Shown here: piece after piece, positions 1 to 10,924 of the stretch
How positions within the stretch are numbered: the first letter of the stretch is position 1
Layout: the number at the start of each line of letters is the position of its first letter
DNA from: Brachybacterium sillae
GTDB lineage: Bacteria; Actinomycetota; Actinomycetes; Actinomycetales; Dermabacteraceae
Reading direction: 5' to 3'
DNA: 64,000 nucleotides
Assembly: GCF_025028335.1 (NCBI RefSeq)
Contig: NZ_JAFEUW010000001.1
Location: forward strand, 2,599,797-2,663,796
Notes under the pieces: generated by a model
Database searches by the model: none
What the model was told of the DNA's origin: nothing
What the model saw: the letters and a program-made list of their open reading frames with translations, nothing else
Position numbers and translations under genes: made by a program

Positions 1-3489
<3,489 letters not shown>

Positions 3490-3534
3490 GACGTGTCTCC
3501 CACATCCGCAGTCTGCGCCGGCAAGGGTGATCGC

Positions 3535-4289
3535 ATGTCGCGGTTGCAGACGCTCTCGGATGCCGAGTGGGATTTGATCGAGGACTTCATGCCGTCTTCG
3601 GACGGGCGGCGGGGTCGTCGGTTCTCGGATCACCGGTTGGTGGTCGAGGGGATCGTCTACCGCTACCGGACCGGCGTTGCGTGGCGGGACCTGCCTGCGG
3701 AGTTCGGTCCGTGGCTGACGGTGTGGAAGCGGCACCGCCGCTTCGCAGGCGACGGGACCTGGGACAAGGTCCTGCCGGCCTTGATGACCAGGGCAGACAC
3801 CATGGGCGTGATGGATTGGGATGTTGCGGTCGATTCGACCATCGCGTGTGCCCACCAGCACGCGACGAACACCAGGCGCCTCGCGGGGCGCTCCATCGAA
3901 TTACATGATGCAGATGCCCGAGCCGGTCGATCATGAGATCGGGCGATCGCGTGGCGGTCTGTCGACGAAGGTCCATCAGCTGTGCGACGGCAAGGGACGT
4001 CCCATGGTCATCGCCGTCGGGCCGGGGCAAGGCAGCGACTCGAAGATGTTCCCGCACCTGCTCGCTGCGGTTCGGGTCCCGCGCGACTGGGTGGGGCGGC
4101 CTCGCACCACCCCTGACGCGGTGTTGGCAGACAAGGCGTACTCCTCGCGGGCCACCGCACCCTGCTGCGCAGTCGAGGGATCACGGCTGTGATTGCTGAA
4201 CCTCGGGACCAGCAGTCGAACCGGAAACGCCGTGGTTCGCGTGGTGGACGTCCGCCGCTGACCGATCCAGGCAGGTACGTCAAGCGGCA
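3535..4289 (+). pseudogene. IS5-family transposase, 5' part, interrupted by transposon
   Basis: N-terminal part of an IS5-family (IS427-group-like) DDE transposase. Seen: MSRLQTLSDAEWDLIEDFMP, the first catalytic Asp in DVAVDSTIACAHQHATNTRR, then EPVDHEIGRSRGGLSTKVHQ, the second Asp in DAVLADKAYSSRA, and GGRPPLTDPGRYVKRH. The reading frame changes twice. One change near 3905-3915 could be the frameshift between orfA and orfB usual in this group. The other, near 4155 (GCCACCGCACC where GCCACCCGCACC is expected), is a 1-nt deletion that kills it. The gene stops at 4289 where a 6.7-kb transposon is inserted, and the last third resumes at 10985. The left IS end lies near the NUDIX stop, but I could not define the terminal repeats. 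Confidence 0.85.
4283..4289. repeat. 7-bp target site duplication, left copy (AGCGGCA)
   Basis: AGCGGCA directly abuts the TGTG transposon end at 4290 and is repeated at 10985-10991 directly after the opposite end. Removing 4290-10991 restores a continuous IS5 transposase frame reading RYVKRHVIENSF. Confidence 0.85.
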
Positions 4290-4345
4290 TGTGACTTCGT
4301 CTGCTGAATGGCGGGGTTCTTCGGTCGCTTCGTGGCGGGGTCAGG
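4290..4345 (+). repeat. Left terminal inverted repeat of transposon
   Basis: TGTGACTTCG tip followed by two repeats: the first contains GAATGGCGGGGTTCTT (4306-4321) and the second CTTCGTGGCGGGGTC (4328-4342). They match the reverse complement of 10925-10984 with a few mismatches. The ATPase fragment stops inside the second repeat. Confidence 0.8.
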
Positions 4346-4772
4346 TGACACCGATGACCAGGGTGCTCTGTGCGGCTTCGATGACGTCGTTGGTGATGGT
4401 GTCGAGTTCGTTGATCTTCAGGACCCGCTGGATCTGGGGGAAGAGGCGTTCGAGGAGCCGGAAGTTGCCGCGGGTGATCCGTGCGATGGCTGCGATGGCT
4501 TGGGCGTCGGTGAAGTCGTCGGGGTCGAGGGTCTTGCCGAGGGATCGCCAGTGTCGCTCGAGGACGAACAGCAGTTCGTCTTGTCCAGGGGCCGGTACTG
4601 GTGGGCGAAGCCGACTCGGCTGTAGAACTGGGGGTAGTGGCTGAACTGCTTCTCCAGGCCGGGCATGCCGATCAGGATCAGGGCGATGTCGTCGCGGTCG
4701 TAGCAATCGCGCAGCAGTTCCAGAGCGGCGGGACGCAGTCGTTCGGCCTCGTCGACGATGATCAGCTCCACG
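4341..4772 (-). pseudogene. TniB/TnsC-like AAA ATPase, truncated and frameshifted
   Basis: C-terminal half of a transposition ATPase that normally activates a DDE transposase. It begins abruptly at the Walker B strand (VELIIVDEAERLRPAA), so the Walker A half is lost. It continues ALILIGMPGLEKQFSHYPQF and YRPLDK, then changes frame near 4585, where one G seems missing (AAGACG for AAGGACG), and resumes as DELLFVLERHWRSLG and GNFRLLERLFPQI, ending LVIGVT at the transposon tip. The upstream side is cut at 4773 by an IS-like end sequence. The partner transposase gene that should lie upstream is absent. The gene is dead. Location at the element terminus supports its assignment to this transposon. 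Confidence 0.8.
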
Positions 4773-4826
4773 TGTCAGTTTTCGAAGTCCACTGCACGAG
4801 TGTCCGAAGTCGACTGCACATTTTAA
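4773..4826. repeat. Possible IS21-type terminal remnant
   Basis: Starts TGTCAGTT exactly where the ATPase gene is cut. It contains two imperfect 17-bp direct repeats, TTCGAAGTCCACTGCAC (4781-4797) and TCCGAAGTCGACTGCAC (4803-4819). A TGT tip plus repeated internal sites is typical of IS21-family ends, but no istA/istB genes follow. I infer that an IS21-like element inserted here and was later lost with the transposase gene. Confidence 0.35.
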
Positions 4827-4990
4827 GGTTGCGCAGCCGTTGTCTGGTGAGGCGTCATGGTGAGGGCTGCGGCGGCCTAGGAACGCCGTAGCGCAGCCGG
4901 GCACTGGTGACAGCACGCCCGGACGGTCCGAGGCGCGACCCTTTTGCGATCGCTGAAGCGAGGGCATGGTGCTGGGAACGGTGCGGATGT

Positions 4991-4996
4991 TAAGCT
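4991..4996 (+). promoter_or_regulatory. Candidate -10 box of the thiamine operon
   Basis: TAAGCT lies about 12 bp before the first riboswitch stem, which would start the transcript close to the aptamer's 5' end. No convincing -35 was found. Confidence 0.35.
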
Positions 4997-5005
4997 GGTG
5001 AATGA

Positions 5006-5080
5006 CGCGGGGTGCCGTGCTGGTACGGCTGAGATCACACCCGTTGAACCTGATCTAGTTCGTACTAGCGAAGGGAACGT
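5006..5080 (+). ncRNA. TPP riboswitch (THI element)
   Basis: The conserved aptamer parts are present in order: GCGGGGTGCC, then GGCTGAGATCACACCCG, then TTGAACCTGATCTAGTT and TACTAGCGAAGGGAAC. The CTGAGA and ACCTGATCT boxes that contact the pyrimidine and diphosphate of thiamine diphosphate are intact. It ends 6 nt before the thiM start with no room for a separate terminator hairpin. The last part, GAAGGGAAC, is the only purine-rich stretch before the ATG, so control is probably by sequestering ribosome access when TPP is bound, the usual mode in high-GC actinobacteria. Confidence 0.95.
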
Positions 5081-5085
5081 CGCCG

Positions 5086-5913
5086 ATGTCGGCACCTTCT
5101 TCCGTCCCTACTGTCCCACTCGATGCTGCCGCTGTGGGCGAGGCCTTGGCGGCGATGCGCGGGCATGCCCCGCTGGTGCAGTGCCTGACCAACGTCGTCG
5201 TCGCTCAGTGGACAGCGAACGTCCTGCTCGCGGTCGGCGCCATTCCGTCGATGGTGGACAACCCGGAGGAAGCCGGGCCGTTCGCCGCCGTCGCCGACGG
5301 GGTCCTGGTCAACCTCGGCACGCCCCAAGAGGCGACGGTGGCTGCGATGCACGGCGCGGTCAGTGCCGCCGCGGCGGCCGGCACCCCGTGGGTGCTCGAC
5401 CCGGTCGGGGTGGGTGGGCTCGCCTGGCGCAGCCGGGTTGTCGTCGACCTGCTTGCCCACGCCTCCCCGGCACTCGTCCGTGGCAACCCCTCAGAGATTC
5501 TCGCTTTCGCCGGTGGGGGCAGCGGTGGGCGGGGTCCGGAGAGCGTCGACGCCGCCGAGGATGCCGTCGACGCCGGCCGGGCGCTGGCCCGGGAGCACGG
5601 CACCATCGTCGCGGTCTCCGGGGAGGTCGACCACCTCACCGACGGCACCCGGCTGGTGCGGGTGGCCAACGGCCATCGATGGTTGACCCAGGTCACTGGC
5701 GGTGGGTGCGCGCTGGGCGCGCTCATGGCTGCCTTCGCCGCCACCACCGACGACCCGCTCCTGGCCGCCACGGCCGCGACCGCGACGTACACCGTGGCCG
5801 CCGAGGTCGCGGCCGAGCGTGCCGCCGGGCCGGGGAGCTTCGCCGTTGCGCTGCTGGACTCTCTCGCCACCCTCAACCCGCAGGAGCTGACCGAGAAGGT
5901 GGTGCTCCGGTGA
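5086..5913 (+). CDS. thiM: Hydroxyethylthiazole kinase
   Basis: Phosphorylates the thiazole alcohol THZ to THZ-P, the salvage entry to the thiazole half of thiamine. The 275 residues show the family's N-terminal [20 protein letters not shown] and [37 protein letters not shown], and the ATP-side loop [15 protein letters not shown], where the Cys sits at the usual catalytic position. The ATG at 5086 is 6 nt behind the riboswitch. Its stop overlaps the thiE start (GTGA). First gene of a four-gene operon on a transposon. Confidence 0.93.
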   Translation: MSAPSSVPTVPLDAAAVGEALAAMRGHAPLVQCLTNVVVAQWTANVLLAVGAIPSMVDNPEEAGPFAAVADGVLVNLGTPQEATVAAMHGAVSAAAAAGTPWVLDPVGVGGLAWRSRVVVDLLAHASPALVRGNPSEILAFAGGGSGGRGPESVDAAEDAVDAGRALAREHGTIVAVSGEVDHLTDGTRLVRVANGHRWLTQVTGGGCALGALMAAFAATTDDPLLAATAATATYTVAAEVAAERAAGPGSFAVALLDSLATLNPQELTEKVVLR

Positions 5914-6557
5914 CCCGCCGACCGGTGAACCTCAGCCTCTACCTGGTCACCGACACCGGTTTGTGCGGCCCACGGGGGGTGCCCGCGACCGTGCAGGCTG
6001 CGGTCGCGGGCGGAGTCACCGTGGTGCAGTTGCGTGACCCGGGCGCCACCGACGCCCACTTCGTCGCCCTCGGCGTGGCGGTCCGCGAGGTGCTGGCGGG
6101 GACCGGGGTGCCGCTGATTATCGATGACCGGGTCCACCTCGTTCAGGACATCGGCGCCGACGGCGTCCACGTCGGTCAGCGCGACATGCCGCCTGCTCAG
6201 GCCCGGCAGTTGCTCGGGCCGGACGCCATAGTCGGGCTGTCGGTCAGCACGATCGAGCAGGTTCGCACAGCACGCGGGCTCGGTGACGGCGTCTTGGACT
6301 ACCTCGGCGTTGGACCGGTGTGGCCGACGGCGACCAAGCCTGACCACGGCACTCCGATCGGCCCGGGCGGGGTGGCTGCGGTGGCCGCCGCGAGCCCGTG
6401 GCCGGTCGTCGCCATCGGCGGCATCACCACGAAACGCACCGGCATGCTGCGCCACAGCGGCGCCGCCGGCGTGGCGGTCGTCTCGACGGTGTGCGCCGCG
6501 GAGGAACCAGCCGTGGCGGCCGCGAGCCTGCGGGCCGCGTGGGACGGGCAACCGTGA
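5910..6557 (+). CDS. thiE: Thiamine phosphate synthase
   Basis: Joins HMP-PP and THZ-P to give thiamine phosphate. The 215-residue TIM barrel shows [22 protein letters not shown] (the Lys often found two residues after QLR is Pro here), [47 protein letters not shown] and [12 protein letters not shown] start at 5910 overlaps the thiM stop by four bases, and its TGA overlaps the thiD GTG in the same way. This chain of 4-nt overlaps implies translational coupling under the single riboswitch. Confidence 0.92.
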   Translation: MTRRPVNLSLYLVTDTGLCGPRGVPATVQAAVAGGVTVVQLRDPGATDAHFVALGVAVREVLAGTGVPLIIDDRVHLVQDIGADGVHVGQRDMPPAQARQLLGPDAIVGLSVSTIEQVRTARGLGDGVLDYLGVGPVWPTATKPDHGTPIGPGGVAAVAAASPWPVVAIGGITTKRTGMLRHSGAAGVAVVSTVCAAEEPAVAAASLRAAWDGQP

Positions 6558-7399
6558 ACCCCCGCCCACCGATCGCGCTGACGATCGCCGGCTCCGATCC
6601 CTCCGGCGGGGCCGGTATTCAAGGCGACCTCAAGACCTTCTCCGCACTGGGTGCCTACGGCACCGCGGTGCTCACCTCATTGACCGCCCAGTCCACCCAG
6701 GGAGTCACCGGTGTCCACGTCGTCCCCGCGGACTTCGTCCGCGCCCAGCTGGACACCCTCGTAGACGACGTGGCGGTTGACGCCGCCAAGATCGGGATGC
6801 TCGCCTCCGCGGCCACCATCGAGACCGTCCTCGCCTTCCTCGACAAGCGCTCCGACGCGGTGCCGGTTGTGGTCCTCGACCCCGTCATGGTGTCCACCGC
6901 CGGTTCCCGGCTGCTGGCCGAGGACGCCGTCGAGCCGATGCGCCAACTCCTGCCGTACGTCTCCCTCATCACGCCGAACGTCCCCGAGGCCGCCGTGCTG
7001 CTCGACGCCGACCCCGCCGAAGACCTCGACACCATGCGCGCCCAGGCCATCGCGCTCCGGGAGCTGGGCGCCGCGCGGGTGCTGGTCAAGGGGGGCCACC
7101 TCGGCGGCGACGCACACGCCACCGACCTGTGGCTCGACGACGCGGGCGAGCAGCTGCTGACCGGCCCGCGGGTAGCCACGGTCAACACCCACGGCACCGG
7201 GTGCGCCCTGTCCTCCGCGATCGCCGCACTCGCCCCGCGCACCGGGTCCCTGCTAGAGGCCACCCGCCAGGCCAAGACTTGGCTCACCGGCACCCTGCGG
7301 GCCGCCGACGCGCTCCACATCGGCCACGGACCCGGCCCCGTGCACCACTGCCACGACATCTGGAAAGACGAGAACGACTGGAAGGACAGCGACCGATGA
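6554..7399 (+). CDS. thiD: Hydroxymethylpyrimidine/phosphomethylpyrimidine kinase
   Basis: Phosphorylates HMP to HMP-P and then HMP-PP, the pyrimidine substrate of ThiE. The 281-residue ribokinase-fold protein opens with ALTIAGSDPSGGAGIQGD, contains KIGMLASA, VLDPVMVSTAG and LITPNVPEAAVLL, and ends its core with the anion hole NTHGTGCALSSAIAA containing the catalytic Asp-equivalent Cys region of the family. GTG start at 6554 overlaps thiE. The tail after HIGHGPGP is the usual ThiD end plus a short charged extension. ATG of tenA lies 4 nt inside its end (7396). Confidence 0.92.
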   Translation: MNPRPPIALTIAGSDPSGGAGIQGDLKTFSALGAYGTAVLTSLTAQSTQGVTGVHVVPADFVRAQLDTLVDDVAVDAAKIGMLASAATIETVLAFLDKRSDAVPVVVLDPVMVSTAGSRLLAEDAVEPMRQLLPYVSLITPNVPEAAVLLDADPAEDLDTMRAQAIALRELGAARVLVKGGHLGGDAHATDLWLDDAGEQLLTGPRVATVNTHGTGCALSSAIAALAPRTGSLLEATRQAKTWLTGTLRAADALHIGHGPGPVHHCHDIWKDENDWKDSDR

Positions 7400-8097
7400 C
7401 CAGCCCACACACCTCCATGCCCGAGACGATTCGCGACCACGACGACACTGGCGTGTTCAGCACCGTGGCGTGGCATCGCACGGCCAGGGTCCGCGAGGCG
7501 ATCGACGCGCTGCCCTTGTTGCACCAGCTGAGCGACGCGACCCTGGCGGAAGAGACGTTCCGGCACTACCTCGCCCAGGACGCGCTCTACCTGGCCGACT
7601 ACGGCCGGGTCCTGGCCGCGGCCGCCGCTCAGGCCCAGGCGTCGGAGGAAATGGCATTCTGGGCGCAGGCCGCGCGGGAGGTGGTCGAGGTCGAGCGGCA
7701 GCTGCACGCCACCCACGTCACCGACCTCACCGCCGCCGAGCCCTCACCGACCACGGTTGCCTACACCTCCTACCTGCTGAGCCTCGCGACAGCGGGAAAC
7801 TACCCGGTCCTCGCGGCCGGCATCCTGCCGTGCTTCTGGGTCTACGACGACGTCGGCACCCGTTTGAAGGCCGCCGTCGGTGACCTGAGCACGCACCCGT
7901 ACGGGGACTGGATCGCCACCTACGGCGATCCAGACTTCACCGCCGCCACCGACACCGCCCGGGACATCGTGGACCACCTCGCCGATCAAGCCAGCCCCGG
8001 CACACTGGCGCGCATGCACACCGCGTTCCACCGCGCCACCCAGTACGAGTGGATGTTCTGGGACGCCGCCCACCGGCAGGAGACCTGGCCCATCTGA
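7396..8097 (+). CDS. tenA: TenA family aminopyrimidine aminohydrolase (thiaminase II)
   Basis: Hydrolyses the amino group of aminopyrimidines released from degraded thiamine, giving HMP that ThiD can reuse. The 233 residues form an all-helical TenA domain: FRHYLAQDALYLADYGRVLA, then the conserved Cys in GILPCFWVYDDVG and the catalytic Glu in QYEWMFWDAAHRQ near the C-terminus. Placed last in the thi operon with a 4-nt overlap. With ThiM, ThiE and ThiD it completes a salvage-only route; no thiC, thiG or thiO is in the window. Confidence 0.92.
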   Translation: MTSPHTSMPETIRDHDDTGVFSTVAWHRTARVREAIDALPLLHQLSDATLAEETFRHYLAQDALYLADYGRVLAAAAAQAQASEEMAFWAQAAREVVEVERQLHATHVTDLTAAEPSPTTVAYTSYLLSLATAGNYPVLAAGILPCFWVYDDVGTRLKAAVGDLSTHPYGDWIATYGDPDFTAATDTARDIVDHLADQASPGTLARMHTAFHRATQYEWMFWDAAHRQETWPI

Positions 8098-8310
8098 GGT
8101 CATTGGTCGGTGCGCCCTTGGGCGCGCGCTCATCATGATCTTTCGAGAGCTGGTCGCCGCCCTGGAGACTCCTACCGTCCGGTGGTGTTGCTCGGACGGT
8201 GGGAGACCGGACCCGGGGTTGATCAAGGTAAACGGCGCGCTCAGGCCGGTGCTCCGCACGAGAAGCGCCAGCGCATTTGACACCATGCGCCCCGAAGGGG
8301 ATGCGTCCTA
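8098..8310. other. Gene-free stretch after tenA, weak terminator only
   Basis: About 210 bp between convergent tenA and the HAD-NUDIX remnant. It holds a short GC hairpin, GCGCCC-TT-GGGCGC at 8112-8125, that could end the thi transcript. No coding signal was seen on either strand. Confidence 0.4.
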
Positions 8311-9153
8311 TCAGTCGATGAGTCCTGTGTCGCCTGAGAGGGCGTCGGTGAGCCACCGCGGGTGCATGGGGAGCAACGGTGCCGGAAGCTCATCCGGGGA
8401 GAAGAAACCCGCCGGTGAGGTCTCCACACCATCAGGGTGCATCTGACCGCCGCGCGGGAGGCAGGCGAAGGTGGTGGTGACGAACTGGGTCACTCTCCCG
8501 TCGGGATAGGCGAAAACCTGCGAGGCGGGGTCCGAGTACACCCCCACCAGCCGCTGCACTTGCACCTGCAAGCCGGTCTCTTCGGCGACCTCCCGCACCG
8601 CCGCCTGGGCGGCAGTCTCGCCCACCTCGACGTGTCCCGAAGGCAGTCCCCACAGCCCGTTGTCCAGCCTGCGCCCCAGTAGCACGCGCCCGGCCTCGTC
8701 GAAGACCACCGCGGCCACACCCGCCCGCACCTCGTCCGGCCACGGGTACGGCGACGGGCGCATCGGGCCGATGCCAAGGGCCGGATCAAACAGCCCGGCC
8801 AGGCCCGTGACCGTGGCCTCCGCAACGGTGGGATCACACTGCCGACGGCCGCTGCTCGGCGTCGCGGGAGCGACGAGGATCGCCGGCAGGCCCGCGCAGT
8901 GCGCCCCGACGACGTCCGTAGCCGGGGTGTCCCCCACGACCACCACTCTCGTCGTAGCAGGGAGCCCGCGCTGGGCCAGGCGGAACATCTCCGGTCCCGG
9001 CTTGCCCACCACGACCGGTCGGCGCCCACTGGCGGTCTGGATCGCTGCGACGACCGCGCCGGTGGCCGGCCACGGGCCGCTCGCTGTGGGGAACGTGGCG
9101 TCCACATTCGTGGCCACGAACGGCACGCCGGTACGCAGGAGGGCGGTGGCCCC
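8311..9153 (-). pseudogene. HAD phosphatase-NUDIX hydrolase fusion, 5' truncated
   Basis: About 280 residues remain. The N-terminal part is the end of a HAD-IIA (NagD-like) phosphatase: GVPFVATNVDATFP, VVVGKPGPEMF and VVVGDTPATDVVGAHCAG. It is followed after about 130 residues by a complete NUDIX domain with GLWGLPSGHVEVGET and REVAEETGLQ. The HAD N-terminus with the nucleophile Asp is missing. At about 9153 the sequence switches to the serine recombinase gene read in another frame, marking a deletion junction. It converges on tenA. HAD phosphatases and NUDIX enzymes both act in thiamine phosphate turnover in other organisms, so a link to the operon is possible, but this is inference. The NUDIX half could still be expressed if an internal start is used. 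Confidence 0.7.
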
Positions 9154-9682
9154 CGCTGAACAGCTCGGCCAGCTCGCCCACGGTGTGCTCGTCCGCGGCA
9201 TGTAGCTGGACGAGGTGAGCTTCTTGCCGGGGGGTGAGTTTCGGTGACTTCCCGCGCAGCCGGCCCTTGGCCTTGGCGACCTTCATCCCCTCGCGGGCGC
9301 GGGCACGGATGAGGTCGGCTTCGAACTCGGCGACCATCGCCAGCACGTTGAACAACAGTTTCCCCATCGGGTCGGTCGGGTCGTACACCGATCCGGCGAT
9401 GCTCAGCTTCACTTCCCGCGCCGCGAGGTCGTCGGCGATCTGGTGGGCAACACGGACTGAACGCGCCAGCCGATCGAGCTTGGTGACCACGAACGTATCG
9501 CCGTCCCGACAGGCAGCCAGCGCCTGCCGCAGGCCCTCACGGTCGGCGTTGCGGCCCGTGAGCCCGTGATCGACGTAGATGCGCTTGGGATCGACGCCGA
9601 ACGCCGCGAGTCCGTCACGCTGCGCGGTCAGGTCCTGCTCGTCGGTGGAGACTCAGGCATAGTCGACCTTCAAGGGGGACAT
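9154..9682 (-). pseudogene. Serine recombinase (resolvase/invertase), nonsense mutation and 3' truncation
   Basis: Reads MSPLKVDYA, then a TGA at 9653-9655, then VSTDEQDLTAQRDGLAAFGV, KLDRLARSV, MGKLLFNVLAMVAEFEADLI and REGMKVAKAKGRLRG. The stop replaces the arginine of the YxRVST catalytic motif, where CGA to TGA is one transition. At the other end the helix-turn-helix stops after TVGELAELFS and runs into HAD-gene sequence. The nucleophile Ser itself is intact but useless. Such a gene beside a repeat-rich site is the expected resolution module of a Tn552/Tn402-like transposon. An internal ATG or GTG could give a product lacking the catalytic N-terminus, hence inactive. Confidence 0.85.
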
Positions 9683-9694
9683 GCTCCCCAGTGT

Positions 9695-9800
9695 GTCATA
9701 TAGCCTCCCTTCACCGGACAGTTCACCGGACGGGTCTTACGGGACAGCCCGCCAGGCGTGCCGTCGTTCCTCTCGATAAGTAGAGGTGGTGTCCGGTGAG
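9695..9800. promoter_or_regulatory. Candidate res (resolution) site upstream of recombinase
   Basis: Contains two direct copies of TTCACCGGAC (9710-9719 and 9722-9731) and an inverted copy GTCCGGTGA (9791-9799), positioned just upstream of the serine recombinase start. Arrays of short repeats next to a resolvase gene are typical res subsites. Function is inferred from position only. Confidence 0.4.
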
Positions 9801-9862
9801 GGCTCCCCTTACGGGCATGCGATCTGGGCCGACGCCTGTGACCGAGTGTTCAGTGCGCGCTG

Positions 9863-9868
9863 TATAGT
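9863..9868 (+). promoter_or_regulatory. -10 box of leaderless cmtR promoter
   Basis: TATAGT, 7 nt before the cmtR ATG. No ribosome binding site is present. The region is also the natural place for the CmtR operator; TTCAGTCCATGCTGA spanning the start is a weak candidate. Confidence 0.5.
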
Positions 9869-9875
9869 TCAGTCC

Positions 9876-10235
9876 ATGCTGACTATTGCTTCGCGTCTCG
9901 ACGTGATGAACCGCCTGGGTCGTGCACTGGCCGACCCCACTCGATCCCGGATCATCTTGACCCTGCTCGACCATCCCGCTTACCCGGCGGAACTGGCCCG
10001 AGATCTGGACCTGACACGCCCGAACGTGTCCAACCACCTGGCATGCCTGCGTGATTGCGGGATCGTCGTCTCCGAGCCCGAGGGTCGTCGGACACGATAT
10101 GAGATCGCCGATTCACACCTGGCGCAGGCGCTGACGGCACTGGTCGATGCCACCCTGGCAGTGGACGAAGACGCCCCGTGCATCTATCCCGCCTGCTCGC
10201 TTCCCGGATGCGACGCAGCTGGGGAGGGCGCATGA
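9876..10235 (+). CDS. cmtR: Cd(II)/Pb(II)-sensing ArsR-family repressor CmtR
   Basis: A 119-residue winged-helix metal sensor that would release its operator on binding cadmium or lead. From the ATG at 9876 the three cysteines fall at 57 and 61 (SNHLACLRDCG in the recognition helix) and 102 (DEDAPCIYP), the same numbers as the ligands of Mycobacterium tuberculosis CmtR. This supports both the start and the function. Two further cysteines (107, 112) sit in the C-terminal tail. The upstream extension that is also open is ignored because the TATAGT -10 box fits a leaderless start. Its TGA overlaps the cadD ATG, so sensor and exporter are coupled. Confidence 0.92.
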   Translation: MLTIASRLDVMNRLGRALADPTRSRIILTLLDHPAYPAELARDLDLTRPNVSNHLACLRDCGIVVSEPEGRRTRYEIADSHLAQALTALVDATLAVDEDAPCIYPACSLPGCDAAGEGA

Positions 10236-10834
10236 TCCTCACCTCGGTCTTGCAGGCGATGGGCCTGTTCGCAGCGACCAACATCGACGACATCATCGTG
10301 CTCTCCCTCTTCTTCGCGCGAGGGGCAGGCCAGCGCGGCACTACCGCCCGCATTCTGGCCGGCCAGTACCTCGGATTCGCCGGCATCCTCGGTGCCGCGG
10401 TCCTGGTGACCATCGGTGCCGGAGCATTCCTGCCCTCGGCAGCCATCCCGTACTTCGGTCTCATCCCTCTGGGCCTCGGCCTCTGGGCCGGATGGCAGGC
10501 TTGGCGCGGAGACGATGACGACGATGACGACGAGGCCAAGGTTGCCGGCAAGAAGGTCGGCGTGTGGACAGTCGCAGGCGTCACCTTTGCCAACGGCGGC
10601 GACAACATCGGCGTCTACACCCCGGTCTTCCTCAGCGTGGAACCTCTCGCAGTAGTCGCCTACTGCATCGTCTTCCTCGCGCTCGTCGCGGTCCTGGTGG
10701 CCCTGGCAAAGTTCGTCGCCACCCGCCCCCCGATCGCTGAAGTGCTCGAACGCTGGGAGAACATCCTCTTCCCCATCGTTCTCATCGGCCTCGGCATCGT
10801 GATCCTCGTCAGCGGCGGAGCCTTCGGACTCTGA
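10232..10834 (+). CDS. cadD: CadD-family cadmium resistance transporter
   Basis: A 200-residue membrane protein of the CadD family, which exports or excludes cadmium. Seen: the conserved opening VLQAMGLFAATNIDDIIVLS with Asp-Asp in the first membrane helix, AGQYLGFAGILGAAVLVTI, a cytosolic loop containing seven consecutive aspartates followed by Glu (around residues 93-100), then VTFANGGDNIGVYTPVF and a final hydrophobic helix. The acidic loop is an obvious metal-binding candidate. ATG at 10232 is preceded by GGGGAGGG and overlaps the cmtR stop. Last gene before the right transposon end. Confidence 0.88.
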   Translation: MILTSVLQAMGLFAATNIDDIIVLSLFFARGAGQRGTTARILAGQYLGFAGILGAAVLVTIGAGAFLPSAAIPYFGLIPLGLGLWAGWQAWRGDDDDDDDEAKVAGKKVGVWTVAGVTFANGGDNIGVYTPVFLSVEPLAVVAYCIVFLALVAVLVALAKFVATRPPIAEVLERWENILFPIVLIGLGIVILVSGGAFGL

Positions 10835-10924
10835 CGTAGCGGCTGCGATCCAAACGGCCCCGACCGGGCGCACCCCTCTCGGTTCAGACCGCGACACCTA
10901 CCTGCAGCCAGTCCTGCGTGATCG
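10835..10924. other. Non-coding stretch between cadD and transposon right end
   Basis: About 90 bp without a gene. The cadD stop at 10834 is followed by GC-rich sequence leading into the terminal repeats. No clear terminator was seen. Confidence 0.4.

Noticed and set aside
10511..10535. Repeated GACGATGAC tract as a microsatellite error in cadD
   Set aside because: It encodes an acidic cytosolic loop in frame and the transporter continues normally, so it is likely real.
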